A DNA stretch of 64,000 bases from Saccharibacillus brassicae (GCF_006542275.1 NZ_CP041217.1:3660501-3724500), one strand, 5' to 3'. Positions 25,393-34,647 are shown, numbered from the stretch's first letter. Program-made: numbers and translations. Notes: generated from the sequence alone by a model not told the origin.

Positions 25393-26208
25393 ATGATTTC
25401 TTTCAGGGCAAGTTCGTTTACAGGCAATATCCGGCTTTACCGGGTGCTGGCCGCCAAAGCCTACGCCCGCAATATCCAGTACCGGGGCTCGCATCTGCTG
25501 CATAATTTCGCGAGCGCGATCTTCGGCTATCTGTACGCCTGCATCTGGATCGGGCTCGGCCGCGACCATTCGCTCGGCGAATACGGCATGCTTGGCATGA
25601 TGCACTACATCACGTTTACCCAGGCTTCGCTGTGGGTCTCGAGCTTCACGACGAACGGCCTCGGCATTCCGCAGTCGGTGCGCACGGGGCAGATCGCGCT
25701 CGACCTGATGCGTCCGGTCCATCTGTTCACGCATCTCGCCGCCAAGGAAGCGGGGCAGATCGCGTATCAGTTTCTGTACAAATCGATCCCTGTCTACCTC
25801 ATCATGCTGCTGGCGCTTGGCCTGACTCCGGCGGAGAACGGGAGGACGCTGCCGGTCGCGCTGCTTGCGCTTGCGGGAGCGGCGTATGTGTCGCTTTGTC
25901 TGAATTATCTGATCGGGATCAGCTCGCTGTGGACGACGGAATCCTCCTGGCTCTACTGGGGCAATCAGGCGATGATGAATCTGCTGGCCGGTTTTTTTAT
26001 TCCGCTGCAATGGCTGCCGCTCTGGCTGCAGCATATCGCGTGGGCGTCTCCGTATCCGTTTATGCTCTATGCTCCGACACAGCTGTACCTGGGCAAAGGG
26101 GAACCGGTCCTGTTGCTCGGCACGCTGGCCTGGTGCGCGGTGCTGACTTTGCTGTGTCTGCTCGCTACGCGTCTGCTGCGGCATAAGGTGGAGGTGCAGG
26201 GAGGATGA
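25393..26208 (+). CDS. ABC-2 type permease (DUF990-like), subunit 1
   Basis: A 271-residue membrane protein with about six hydrophobic segments. Together with the next gene it forms a permease pair of the DUF990/ABC2_membrane_6 kind, seen in three-gene exporters. CGGAGGTG fixes ATG 25393. The stop overlaps the next start (ATGA at 26205-26208). Characteristic stretches include RSHLL-like RGSHLLHNFASAIFGYLY and LMRPVHLFTHLAAKE, typical of the amphipathic coupling region. Exported substrate unknown. Confidence 0.83.
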   Translation: MISFRASSFTGNIRLYRVLAAKAYARNIQYRGSHLLHNFASAIFGYLYACIWIGLGRDHSLGEYGMLGMMHYITFTQASLWVSSFTTNGLGIPQSVRTGQIALDLMRPVHLFTHLAAKEAGQIAYQFLYKSIPVYLIMLLALGLTPAENGRTLPVALLALAGAAYVSLCLNYLIGISSLWTTESSWLYWGNQAMMNLLAGFFIPLQWLPLWLQHIAWASPYPFMLYAPTQLYLGKGEPVLLLGTLAWCAVLTLLCLLATRLLRHKVEVQGG

Positions 26209-27041
26209 CGAAGATTGCGAACGATCGGACAAGTCGACTACGCGCGGTCCGAAGTTACATAAAGCTGTATCGGCTGCTGATCCGTACCAGTATCCGTAGC
26301 CGGATGCAGTACCGGTTCAATTTTGCGCTGGAAACGATCCTGGCGGCGCTGATCCAGCTGTCCGAATTCCTCATGGTGGCGATCGTGCTGGCGAAGTTCG
26401 GTTCGGTCCAGGGCTGGAGCGTACACGAAGTCGGGTATTTGTTTGCCGTGATGACTTTTTCCAAAACGATTTATCGCACTTTCGGGGACGAGGTGCATCA
26501 TCTGGAGCGCTATCTGGTCGAAGGCGAGTTGGATCAGCTGCTGACCAAGCCCCTGCCCGTGCTGCTGACGCTGATGCCCCGCAGTTTCCGGGTGATGTTC
26601 GGGGAAGTGATCCAGGGCGGAGCGATTATGATCTGGGCGCTGGGCACGATGCTGGGCAGCGGCCAGGTGACGTGGTGGGCGATTCCGCAGACGGTTTTTG
26701 CCGTGTTGACCGGAGCGGTGGTGCTGTTCGCGATCGGCCTGGCCACGGCGACATTCGGGTTCTGGACGACGCGGATCTCGATGCTGCAAAATATGACCGA
26801 AGACGCGGCGCAGACGGCGGCCCGTTATCCGCTCACGCTGTATCCGGACTGGATGGGCGGCCTGCTGCTGACGGCGATTCCGGTCGGGCTCGTCAATTAT
26901 CTGCCGGCGCTGTACATTCTGCGGGGCGAGCTCGGAATCTGGGTATTTCTGCTGCTGGCCGCTGCCGCTTGTCTGGTGCTGCTGATTGCCCTGAGATTCT
27001 GGATGTTCGGGATCAGTAGGTATCAGAGTACGGGAAGCTGA
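26205..27041 (+). CDS. ABC-2 type permease (DUF990/ABC2_membrane_6), subunit 2
   Basis: A 278-residue membrane protein with six hydrophobic segments. The family block is visible: SRMQYRFNFALETILAAL near residues 35-52 and HHLERYLVEGELDQLLTKPL near 103-122. It overlaps subunit 1 by four bases, which suggests coupled translation and a heterodimeric channel. The ATPase follows 51 bases downstream. Orthologous three-gene sets are common in Bacilli with no assigned substrate. Confidence 0.87.
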   Translation: MTKIANDRTSRLRAVRSYIKLYRLLIRTSIRSRMQYRFNFALETILAALIQLSEFLMVAIVLAKFGSVQGWSVHEVGYLFAVMTFSKTIYRTFGDEVHHLERYLVEGELDQLLTKPLPVLLTLMPRSFRVMFGEVIQGGAIMIWALGTMLGSGQVTWWAIPQTVFAVLTGAVVLFAIGLATATFGFWTTRISMLQNMTEDAAQTAARYPLTLYPDWMGGLLLTAIPVGLVNYLPALYILRGELGIWVFLLLAAAACLVLLIALRFWMFGISRYQSTGS

Positions 27042-27092
27042 AAAAAAGCGGTGTGGTCATCGAAACGATTCGTAAAAGGAGCGGGACGGAGT

Positions 27093-28139
27093 ATGCAAAA
27101 TTCATCCAGTCATTCGGATGCGGCGATCGAAGCGTTCGGACTATGCAAAAGTTTCAAAACGCCGGTCGTGGCGCAGGGGCGCTTTGCCGGCGTACGCTCG
27201 CTTTTTGCCAGGGAGTACCGGATCAAAGAAGCGGTGAAAGATATCGGCTTTACGGTGGAAAAAGGAGAATTCGTCGGTTATATCGGCCCCAACGGGGCCG
27301 GCAAGTCGACGACCATCAAGATGCTGGCCGGTATTCTGCATCCGTCTGCGGGACAAGTCAAACTGGCGGGTATCGATCCCCATGCCGAACGGGCGCGCTG
27401 CGCATCGGGAATCGGCGTCGTATTCGGTCAGCGAAGCCAGTTGTGGTGGGATCTGCCGGTCAAGGATTCGTACGATATTCTCGCCCGGATGTACGGAGTG
27501 AGCGACGCGGATAAGGACAGGCGGCTGGATCAGTTTGCGAAGCTGCTGGATTTGAACGAGTTCTGGGATACGCCGGTGCGCAAGCTGTCGCTCGGACAGC
27601 GAATGCGGGCAGATATCGCGGCGGCAATGCTGCATGATCCGGAGCTGCTGTTTCTGGACGAACCGACGATCGGGCTGGATGTGAACGCGAAGCGGAATAT
27701 CCGGGGATTTTTGAAAACGCTGAATGAAGAATTCGGCAAAACGATCCTGCTCACCACGCACGATATGGACGATATCGAGCAGCTGTGCCGCCGGGTGATG
27801 GTGATCGGGGGAGGACGCCTGACCTATGACGGAACGGTGGAAGGCCTGCGGCGGGAGATCGGACTGCCGACAGAGATCAAAGTGACGTATCGGGACGGCT
27901 GCACCGTTCCCGGAGAGCGGCAGGGAGCGGCGCAATCCGCGGCTCTCGGGACCGTCGGCGGGACGCTGCTGCCGCTGCGCATCGTAGCGCGCGGCGAGCG
28001 CACGCTGACGGTCGAGGTGAACCGGCAGGAGACGCGGACCATGGATGTGCTGCGCGAGCTGGGAAGCTGGGGAGAGATCGACGATGTAGAGATGAGGGAG
28101 CCGGAATTCGAAGAGGTCATTCGGCGCATATACGGGTAA
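27093..28139 (+). CDS. ABC exporter ATP-binding protein
   Basis: A 348-residue ATPase that powers the two DUF990-type permeases. Walker A is GPNGAGKS (about 73-80), the Q-loop region is VFGQRSQLWWDLPV, the signature is LSLGQRMR, Walker B is LLFLDEPTIGLD, and the switch His is in TTHDMDD. The variant signature SLGQ is usual for this exporter group. The C-terminal 100 residues after the ATPase core are an accessory domain. ATG 27093 has AAAGGAG 11 bases upstream; the in-frame GTG at 27051 has no ribosome site. Confidence 0.9.
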   Translation: MQNSSSHSDAAIEAFGLCKSFKTPVVAQGRFAGVRSLFAREYRIKEAVKDIGFTVEKGEFVGYIGPNGAGKSTTIKMLAGILHPSAGQVKLAGIDPHAERARCASGIGVVFGQRSQLWWDLPVKDSYDILARMYGVSDADKDRRLDQFAKLLDLNEFWDTPVRKLSLGQRMRADIAAAMLHDPELLFLDEPTIGLDVNAKRNIRGFLKTLNEEFGKTILLTTHDMDDIEQLCRRVMVIGGGRLTYDGTVEGLRREIGLPTEIKVTYRDGCTVPGERQGAAQSAALGTVGGTLLPLRIVARGERTLTVEVNRQETRTMDVLRELGSWGEIDDVEMREPEFEEVIRRIYG

Positions 28140-28164
28140 TAAGCCGGGGAAGCAAGCGGGCAGG

Positions 28165-28198
28165 GGCAGCGGCGTTTGGCTCGGCTTCTGCCGCTGCC
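28165..28198 (+). terminator. Possible weak terminator after the ABC operon
   Basis: GGCAGCGGC and GCCGCTGCC are exact arms around a 16-base loop, but only a broken T run (CTTTCTT) follows. Confidence 0.4.
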
Positions 28199-28243
28199 GA
28201 GCTTTCTTCGTACCTATTCGACCGAAGCGGAGGAGTCAAACCT

Positions 28244-28987
28244 ATGATGCAGCAGGGGAAACAAACGGATCATCGGCATTTGGGCCGGATTGCGGCGGGC
28301 GGCGTCGCGTTCATGCTGGCCGCCCTGATCTATGTGGGGACGGAAGCGGTATCGGCTGCCGCCTGGCACAATCCGCCGTACGACTACGCCTACAATTACA
28401 TCAGCGATCTAGGCGTTGCCCGGTCGCTGACCGTCGACGGCCGCGAGATTCTGTCGCCGCTTGCGGCCGTTATGAACTTCGGGTTTCAGGCGCACGGCCT
28501 GTTGTTCGTGCTCGGGTATGTGCTCGCGCTGCGGCTGCTCCGGGGCAAATGGGGCAGATTCGCCTGCGCGGCGGCCGTCGTCCACGGCATTGGCAACTTT
28601 ATGGTCGGTTATTTTCCGGGCGAATCGTATGACGGCGTGAGCCCGCACGTCGTCGGAGCCGGCCTGGCGATCGTCGTCGGCAATCTGGCGCTGATCTTGG
28701 CCGGCTTGTCGCTTCGGCGCCGAAGTGCGGCCGAGACCGACGGACGGGGCCGAGCCGCAGAGGGCCGCCTGCTGCGGTTCGCTCCCCGGCTGAGCGTGCT
28801 CGGTATTGCGCTCGGCAGCTTGGGGCTGGCCGCGTTGGCGCTGATGGTCACCCGGGTATTCGGCCACCCCGCCGTGTTCGAACGTCTCTCCGTCTATACG
28901 ATGACGGCCTGGGATTTGAGCTTCGGATTTTGCTTGTTGGCCGCCTGCGTGACGGAGTCTCGGCGAGCGACGGGTGGGCAGAAGTAA
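28244..28987 (+). CDS. DUF998 family membrane protein
   Basis: A 247-residue integral membrane protein with about six hydrophobic segments. The DUF998 pattern is visible: PPYDYAYNYISDLGVA near residues 44-60, MNFGFQAHGLLFVLGY, and GNFMVGYFPGES followed by HVVGAGLAI. Function unknown. GGAGGAG precedes two adjacent ATG codons. It is closed by a hexamer repeat and terminator downstream. Confidence 0.82.
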   Translation: MMQQGKQTDHRHLGRIAAGGVAFMLAALIYVGTEAVSAAAWHNPPYDYAYNYISDLGVARSLTVDGREILSPLAAVMNFGFQAHGLLFVLGYVLALRLLRGKWGRFACAAAVVHGIGNFMVGYFPGESYDGVSPHVVGAGLAIVVGNLALILAGLSLRRRSAAETDGRGRAAEGRLLRFAPRLSVLGIALGSLGLAALALMVTRVFGHPAVFERLSVYTMTAWDLSFGFCLLAACVTESRRATGGQK

Positions 28988-29049
28988 AACAGGGAGACCG
29001 TTCAGCTTGAACGGCACAGTCTAAATGATTTCAAAACAGCCTCTACCCA

Positions 29050-29098
29050 CCAAAACCAAAACCAAAACCAAAACCAAAACCAAAACCAAAACCAAAAC
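29050..29098. repeat. (CCAAAA)n hexanucleotide microsatellite
   Basis: About eight perfect copies of CCAAAA, immediately before the terminator hairpin and in the 3' UTR of the DUF998 gene. A perfect simple repeat of this kind is likely length-variable. Confidence 0.9.
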
Positions 29099-29143
29099 CC
29101 CGTAAATTTTGGCGTAATCGCCAAGTTCACGGGGCTTTTTTTG
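29099..29143 (+). terminator. Intrinsic terminator of the DUF998 gene
   Basis: CCCCGT...TTGGCG, loop TAAT, CGCCAA...ACGGGG, then seven T. Confidence 0.88.
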
Positions 29144-29229
29144 TATCCTTCATCATGTCGATTCGTTCTTCATTCCGGAGCATCCAACCCTATTCGCCTG
29201 TGTATGGGATGATTCTTGTTGGGCACGCG

Positions 29230-29540
29230 ACCTTAATTTCATCCGCTCGTCCGCTCGTCCGCTCCTCTGCTGCGCTTGCAGTCCGCCTGATCCGCCTTAT
29301 CGGCCTTACCAGCCGTATCCGCGTTGGCCTTTTCAGCCTTATCGGCCTTGGCCGTATCCGCCTTCAGCCTTATCGACCTCATCTGCCTTGGCCTTGTCCG
29401 CCTTATCTGCTTTTGCCTCGTCCGCTCCTCTGCTGCGCTTGCAGTCCGCCTGATCCGCCTGATCCGCCTTACCAGCCGTATCCGCGTTGGCCTTTTCAGC
29501 CTTACCGGCCTTGTCAGCCTTCAGCCTTACCGACCCTTAC
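29230..29540. repeat. 9-bp-periodic region with an internal duplication, after the HD gene
   Basis: Loose 9-bp periodicity of GCCTTATCC-like words. A block of about 85 bp beginning CTCCTCTGCTGCGCTTGCAG occurs twice (from about 29261 and 29430). Read on the minus strand it gives Lys/Ala/Asp-rich codon strings directly after the HD gene stop, but without a start codon or ribosome site. Treated as non-coding. Confidence 0.65.
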
Positions 29541-29545
29541 CCGCC

Positions 29546-29974
29546 TTACCCGTCGTGCGACAGCAGCGTATCCAGCGCCCGGCTGTATTTTTCCAGGCGC
29601 TTGCGGTCTTTCTCGGACGGCTTTTTGATGCGGGTTAGGTCCATATTGTCCTGCAGGTCGAGAATCTTCACCCGCGAGGCCAGCCGGTTCTCCTTGATGC
29701 GCAGAATGAACTCGTGATAGGTCTCGTCTTCCCGGCGCGACAGGCGATCGACGGCTTCGACGATCTCTTCGGCGAAGCCTTCGCCGCGCAGATCGTCAAG
29801 CGTCAGGTCGCTGTCTTCGATCGTGTCGTGCAGCACGGCGACGATCTGTTCTTGTTCGGTGAGCGCTTTGAGCATCAGCCGCAGCGGATGGAAGACGTAA
29901 GGGCTGCCGCCTTTGTCCCTCTGGCCTTCGTGGCAGCGGGCGGCGATCGAAATGGCTTTGGTCAATGTGGACAT
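29546..29974 (-). CDS. Small HD-domain phosphohydrolase resembling RelA/SpoT hydrolase domains
   Basis: A 142-residue protein consisting only of an HD domain. Metal-binding motifs are spaced as in (p)ppGpp hydrolases: the His of AARCHEGQRDKGGSPYVFHP (about 11-30), the HD of VAVLHDTIEDSDLTLDDL (about 47-64) and the Asp of VKILDLQDNMDL. This is the layout of small alarmone hydrolases such as MESH1, so hydrolysis of (p)ppGpp or a related nucleotide is plausible but unproven. ATG 29974 has GGAGG five bases upstream. Stands alone, with a terminator upstream from the aldo/keto reductase gene. Confidence 0.82.
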   Translation of the reverse strand: MSTLTKAISIAARCHEGQRDKGGSPYVFHPLRLMLKALTEQEQIVAVLHDTIEDSDLTLDDLRGEGFAEEIVEAVDRLSRREDETYHEFILRIKENRLASRVKILDLQDNMDLTRIKKPSEKDRKRLEKYSRALDTLLSHDG

Positions 29975-30020
29975 GTGAACCTCCCCGGAAATCGTTGATT
30001 TGGGCGCCCGGCGCCGCTTC

Positions 30021-30054
30021 AAAAAAACCGCCTTCCCGAAGGAAGACGGCGGTT
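30021..30054 (-). terminator. Terminator of the aldo/keto reductase gene
   Basis: Read leftward: AACCGCCGTCTTCC, loop, GGGAAGGCGGTT and a seven-T run. Confidence 0.88.
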
Positions 30055-30097
30055 CAACTTTCTGTGTATGCCCGGCTTCCGATCGGTTCGGACCGGA

Positions 30098-30928
30098 TCA
30101 GAAGTTGAAGTTGTCCGGGTCCGGGCCAGTGCGTTCGTTTTTGTTTAGCGCTTCGAGCGCGGTTACGTCTTCCGGCGTCAGCGTGAAATCGAACAGGTCG
30201 GCATTTTCGACGATGCGGCTTTCCTTGACGGAGCGGGTCAGCACGACCACGCCTTTGTCGAGCACCCAGCGGAGCAGAATCTGCGCCGGGGATTTGCCGT
30301 ATTTGTCGCCGAGGCCCTTAACGACTTCGTTATCGAACAGCAGGCCGCGCGCGAGCGGGGACCAGGCTTCGACCTGAATGCCTTTTTGCGCGCAGTAGTT
30401 CAGCAGTTCGTTCTGGGTCAGCAGCGGGTGGAATTCCACCTGATTAACCGCAGGCACGACTTCCGCGTCCGCGAGCAGATCGTCGAGATGATGCGGCTGG
30501 AAGTTGCTGACGCCGATCGAACGGATGCGTCCGTCTTTGTACAGCTTTTCCATCGCGCGCCAGGTGTCTTTGTATTTGCCTTTGACCGGCCAGTGGATCA
30601 GGTACAAGTCGAGCACGTCGAGCCCGAGCTTCTCCATCGTGGCGTCGAAAGCGGCCAGCGTCTCGTCGTAGCCCTGATCGCCGTTCCACACTTTGGACGT
30701 GATGAACAGATCGTCGCGGTTGGCGCCGGATTCCCGGATCGCTTCGCCTACGCTTTTCTCGTTCTTGTATGCCGCTGCCGTATCGATCCCGATATAACCG
30801 GCTTTAATCGCCGCTTTGACGGAATTTTTGGCTTCGTCGCCGTCTTCAACCTGCCATACGCCCAGACCGAACCAGGGCATTTCCACGCCGTTGTTCAGCT
30901 TTACTTTCGCGGTTAAACTCGTCGTCAT
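30098..30928 (-). CDS. Aldo/keto reductase
   Basis: A 276-residue NADPH-dependent carbonyl reductase of the AKR5/2,5-diketogluconate reductase-like group. The catalytic tetrad is visible: Asp in GIDTAAAYKNE, the Tyr four residues on, Lys in TSKVWN and His in LIHWPVKGKY. NADPH-site residues occur in VLTRSVKESRI. ATG 30928 has GAGGAG upstream; a longer frame to 31084 is less likely. Substrates of such enzymes are typically methylglyoxal and other aldehydes. Three 13-bp direct repeats lie at 30992-31030 upstream. Confidence 0.9.
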   Translation of the reverse strand: MTTSLTAKVKLNNGVEMPWFGLGVWQVEDGDEAKNSVKAAIKAGYIGIDTAAAYKNEKSVGEAIRESGANRDDLFITSKVWNGDQGYDETLAAFDATMEKLGLDVLDLYLIHWPVKGKYKDTWRAMEKLYKDGRIRSIGVSNFQPHHLDDLLADAEVVPAVNQVEFHPLLTQNELLNYCAQKGIQVEAWSPLARGLLFDNEVVKGLGDKYGKSPAQILLRWVLDKGVVVLTRSVKESRIVENADLFDFTLTPEDVTALEALNKNERTGPDPDNFNF

Positions 30929-30991
30929 TCCAAACTCCTCCTCGTCGTCGACGGATCGGACCTGCGCCGCATGCAGCGGCATAAGCCATCC

Positions 30992-31030
30992 GGTTGCGTA
31001 AAATGGTTGTGTGAAAAGGTTGCGTAAAAT
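30992..31030. repeat. Three 13-bp direct repeats upstream of the aldo/keto reductase
   Basis: GGTTGCGTAAAAT, GGTTGTGTGAAAA, GGTTGCGTAAAAT in immediate tandem, 64-102 bases before the reductase start. They could be binding sites for a regulator or a minor satellite. Confidence 0.6.
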
Positions 31031-31204
31031 CAAGAAACGTTTTGTGCCTCGCACGATGCGTGATGTTCCCGCGTGCGGCTCCATCTATAAAATACCCTTT
31101 GCGTACGCCTCTAACCCGAATTTCGGCAAAAGAGACGCAAAAAAGCCGAAACCGTCCGCCGGTCGGAGCAGGTCTCGGCAGGGCGGAATCGGCGCAGCCG
31201 ATAG

Positions 31205-32563
31205 TCAGGGGCCGACTTCTTCCGCCGGTTTGCGGTACGGTACGCGCAGCAGCACGAACAGTCCGATCACGGCCATGACGACGAGCGACAGCAGCGCCGC
31301 CCGGCTCGCAAGCGTCCCGTACCCGGACAGCGCCCACGTCACGGAACCGTACACAAGCGGACCGAGCACGGAAGACAGCTTGCCGGAAAAAGCGAACAGT
31401 CCGAAAAACTGCCCTCTTTTGTCCGGGGGAGACAGTTCGACGATCATCGTGCGCGACGTCACCCAGAGCGAGCCCATCGCGACGCCGTACAGGCAGGCCG
31501 CGGCCCAGAAGACGGCGTCGGAGAACGCGGCGGCGGCCAGGATCAGCGCGGCGATCAGCACGAGCGCTACGAGGCCCGACGCCGTTTTGCCGCCCAGCCG
31601 GCGCGTAATATGGCCGAAAGCGAACGAGCCGATGATCGCCCAGACGGTCGCCACGAGGTAGAGCAGGATGAACTGCCCGGCGCTGAAGCCCATGACGGCC
31701 GTAGCGTAGATGCTCATCATGGCGATTGCGGTGGCGACGGCGTCATTGAAAAAGAAATAGGCGATCATAAACGTGAACACGGCCCGGTGCTGCCTCGCTT
31801 CCTTGAACGTCTCGTAGATGTCCCGGTATCCGCTGAAAAAAGACTTGTTCGCCGCATTTGCCGCATTCGCCGCGTTCAACGCGGGAGCGGGCGCTTTTTC
31901 CTTGTACAGCGTCATGATCGGCAGCGAGAACAGCAGGAACAGCGCGGCGGTCAGGACGAACGCGAGCGGGTAATCGCCGCTGCCCACGATCAGGTAGACG
32001 ACGAGGCCCATCAGCGTGCCGACATAGCCGACCGCTACGCCGAAGCCGGAGATAAGCGGCACCTGCGAACCGGTCGCGAGATCGGGCAGCATATTGTCGT
32101 AGAACAGCTGGCTGGAATTGTAGAAAAACTTGGCCGCGGTAAAAAAGAGCAGCACCGCCACGATCGACAGCGGCAGGCCGAGCAGCGACGACGGGCTGTC
32201 GGTGTATGCGGCGAAGCCCATCAGGAACGTGCAGGCGATCGCGGCGAGCGCGAACGGGACGAGCAGCGCTTTTTTGCGGCCGGTCCGGTCCATCCAGACG
32301 CCAAGCAGCGGGGTGAAGATGACGAGCAGCAGCCCGGCGGCCGCGTTGGCATAGCTGATAAACGTGCTGGCGATCTGGTCCATGCGCGCGTCCCCGCCGA
32401 GCACCTGCTGCAAATACAGCGGGAAAAAGATCGTGACGATGTTCGAAGAGAAGATGGTGTTCGCGAAATCGTACAGCGCCCAGGACAGAACCGGAAGCGA
32501 CAGGAACAACCCGGCGTTCCCGCGTTTGCGGCGGGGCGGCTTGGAAGCGGCGAGCTGAGACAT
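31205..32563 (-). CDS. UMF1/Atg22-like MFS transporter
   Basis: A 452-residue transporter with 11-12 membrane segments. The UMF1 (Atg22-like) start is recognisable: WALYDFANTIFSSNIVTIFF. Other MFS marks are GVWMDRTGRKKALLVP between helices 2 and 3 and ELSPPDKRGQFFGLFAFSGK between helices 10 and 11. ATG 32563 has AAAGGGG upstream. The central loop has an Ala/Asn repeat (NAANAANAAN, about residue 236). UMF1 substrates are poorly known; amino acid efflux is one possibility. Confidence 0.86.
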   Translation of the reverse strand: MSQLAASKPPRRKRGNAGLFLSLPVLSWALYDFANTIFSSNIVTIFFPLYLQQVLGGDARMDQIASTFISYANAAAGLLLVIFTPLLGVWMDRTGRKKALLVPFALAAIACTFLMGFAAYTDSPSSLLGLPLSIVAVLLFFTAAKFFYNSSQLFYDNMLPDLATGSQVPLISGFGVAVGYVGTLMGLVVYLIVGSGDYPLAFVLTAALFLLFSLPIMTLYKEKAPAPALNAANAANAANKSFFSGYRDIYETFKEARQHRAVFTFMIAYFFFNDAVATAIAMMSIYATAVMGFSAGQFILLYLVATVWAIIGSFAFGHITRRLGGKTASGLVALVLIAALILAAAAFSDAVFWAAACLYGVAMGSLWVTSRTMIVELSPPDKRGQFFGLFAFSGKLSSVLGPLVYGSVTWALSGYGTLASRAALLSLVVMAVIGLFVLLRVPYRKPAEEVGP

Positions 32564-32824
32564 GGCAATCCCCTTTTCCGTAAATGGTCGAAAGTCTAAG
32601 CGGATCATACCATTATCGGATGCCGATCGCAGAGAGGAACAGGCAATATTTACGATGGGAAAATAATTTTGACGCCGGGTTTACGAAATAGGGAACGCCG
32701 CGGCTTCGAAACGACGTCGGCGCAAGAAAGCAGGCCGCGTACGTTCGACAAAAGAGGCCCGGGGAGAGTAGGATACATAGAAGGAAGTCGAAAAGAACCG
32801 GAAGAGTCGAAAGGAGAGAACGAT

Positions 32825-34537
32825 TTGTACGCAATGGGAGGATACGATTCTAGAGGAAGAGGAGGGCGCGGCGGCAGGGTCCGCACATTCGGTACGCTGA
32901 TGCTGCTGGCGGCGAATCTCGTGTCGCTGCTGCTCGGCATTTGGTACGTCCTGACCGACCAGCCGGCGGGCTGGTGGAATCTGTACGGGGTGCTGCTGCT
33001 GCTGACGCTGCTCGGCAATCTGCATCTGGCGATGGGCCGGGGAGTCAATCGCCGCTGGGAATACGGGTATCTGGTGCTGCACGGGCTGGGCCTGACGGCG
33101 GTGCCGATCCTCAATACGATGGCGTCGTCTTCGCTGTCGGATCACGATTCGCGCAATCTGGCGACGGCGATCATCCTGCTTGCGCTGCTTGCGTTCGGCG
33201 CGGTCATCGCCTGGCTGCGTATGCAGTCCGGCACGGAGGACAAGGAAGACGCGCGCGGAAGCGGCGGCTACTCGGCATACGGCCAAAAAGGCGGCAGCGT
33301 TCTCGGCCGTATCGGCAAAGGGCTGCTGACGGTCTGGCTTCTGCTTAATCTGGCGGTGGGCTTGTACCTATGCGCCGTCCTGGTGGCGGGCATCGATCCG
33401 GGCCTGCTGGAAGTCATCGTGCCGGAATACGCGCTATTCTTCGGCCTGATCTTTCTCGGGGCGGCCGCGCTGCTGGTCAAGATGTACGGCCTCAAAAAAG
33501 GATTCTGGCGCTCGACGTTCCGCGGTGCCGTGCGGCTGGTCGGCCTGCTGATCCTGATCGGCTGCGCGCTGCCGCTCGCTTCCGCGCCGAAGATCGTGAA
33601 CGAAGCGCAGGACGCGTATACGAAAGCGTTCGGCGAAGATCCGATGAGCGTGGCAGATCCCGCGTTGATGCGCAGCGCTTTTCTGCTGCCGGATTACTTC
33701 TACGGCGCCAAGACGGGCGATTACCGGGTGAAGACCGATATCGTCTACTATGAAGGAACCGAAGGCAAAGACGCCGGCAAGAAGCTGGCGTTCGACGTGT
33801 ACATGCCGCCGGCCGGCGCGCAGAACCTGCCGGGGCAGAACTCCGTGCTCATCCGCGTGCACGGCGGCGGCTGGACGATCGGGGACAAGGGCGCGGGCAA
33901 CTACGCCCAGATGAACAAATATTTCGCCGCTCAGGGCTACGTCGTGTTCGACGTGCAGTACGGCCTGAGCAACAAGGAGAAATTCGTGAAATCGGCCGTC
34001 GTGCCGGAGCAGGTCGTCGGCGATTTCGATATCGGCGACATGGTGCGGCATATCGGGCTGTTCACGACGTACATGGTCGAACACGCGGACGAGTACGGCG
34101 CGAATACGCAGTCCGTCTTCTTCTCCGGCGGTTCGGCGGGCGGACAGCTCGCGGCCGCGGCGGGACTTGCGCCGGCCAACCCGGAATTCAAAGGGCTGTT
34201 CGATCCCGGCATGACGGTCAAAGGGATCATTCCGTTCTATCCGGCCAACGGATTGGCGAAAGACCTCGGCATCGGCGGAGCGGACGGCTTGTCCGATCCG
34301 TCGCTGCTCGTCACCGCCGACAGTCCGCCCGCCCTGATCTACCAGGGCGTCAACGACGGCGTCGTGGGCGTGCAGGTCGCCCGCGATTTCGTCCAGGCTT
34401 ACCGCGAAGCGGGGAACGACGCCGTCGCGCTCGTCGAGATGCCGTTCGGCACCCACGGCAGCGATATGTACTTCCCGAGCTACTACAACGAACCGTTCAC
34501 GTACCTGATGGAACGGTTCATGCGGCAGTACCGGTAA
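32825..34537 (+). CDS. Membrane-anchored alpha/beta hydrolase (esterase)
   Basis: A 570-residue protein with an N-terminal half of about six membrane segments (about 20-265) and a C-terminal esterase domain. The hydrolase has the oxyanion motif RVHGGGWTIGDKG, the nucleophile elbow FSGGSAGGQLA, an acid in YQGVNDGVVG and His in PFGTHGSDM, as in acetyl esterase/BD-FAE-like enzymes. The catalytic part probably faces outward after the last helix. The start is TTG 32825 with AAAGGAGAG six bases upstream; ATG 32834 is the alternative. Substrate unknown. Confidence 0.8.
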   Translation: MYAMGGYDSRGRGGRGGRVRTFGTLMLLAANLVSLLLGIWYVLTDQPAGWWNLYGVLLLLTLLGNLHLAMGRGVNRRWEYGYLVLHGLGLTAVPILNTMASSSLSDHDSRNLATAIILLALLAFGAVIAWLRMQSGTEDKEDARGSGGYSAYGQKGGSVLGRIGKGLLTVWLLLNLAVGLYLCAVLVAGIDPGLLEVIVPEYALFFGLIFLGAAALLVKMYGLKKGFWRSTFRGAVRLVGLLILIGCALPLASAPKIVNEAQDAYTKAFGEDPMSVADPALMRSAFLLPDYFYGAKTGDYRVKTDIVYYEGTEGKDAGKKLAFDVYMPPAGAQNLPGQNSVLIRVHGGGWTIGDKGAGNYAQMNKYFAAQGYVVFDVQYGLSNKEKFVKSAVVPEQVVGDFDIGDMVRHIGLFTTYMVEHADEYGANTQSVFFSGGSAGGQLAAAAGLAPANPEFKGLFDPGMTVKGIIPFYPANGLAKDLGIGGADGLSDPSLLVTADSPPALIYQGVNDGVVGVQVARDFVQAYREAGNDAVALVEMPFGTHGSDMYFPSYYNEPFTYLMERFMRQYR

Positions 34538-34647
34538 GCGGGGCGACCGGGCACCGGGGAATGCGCGCCTGGTCTTGGCGGACAGAGCCGGCCCGATCCG
34601 CAGGCGCGATCCGCCGCGCCGGGGCCGGTTTCGGCCTTGCGACACAC

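Noticed and set aside
29155..29638. Plus-strand frames of 76-157 codons in the periodic region
   Set aside because: Low-complexity translation from a 9-bp periodic sequence, with no start signal; on the plus strand it runs into the HD gene antisense.
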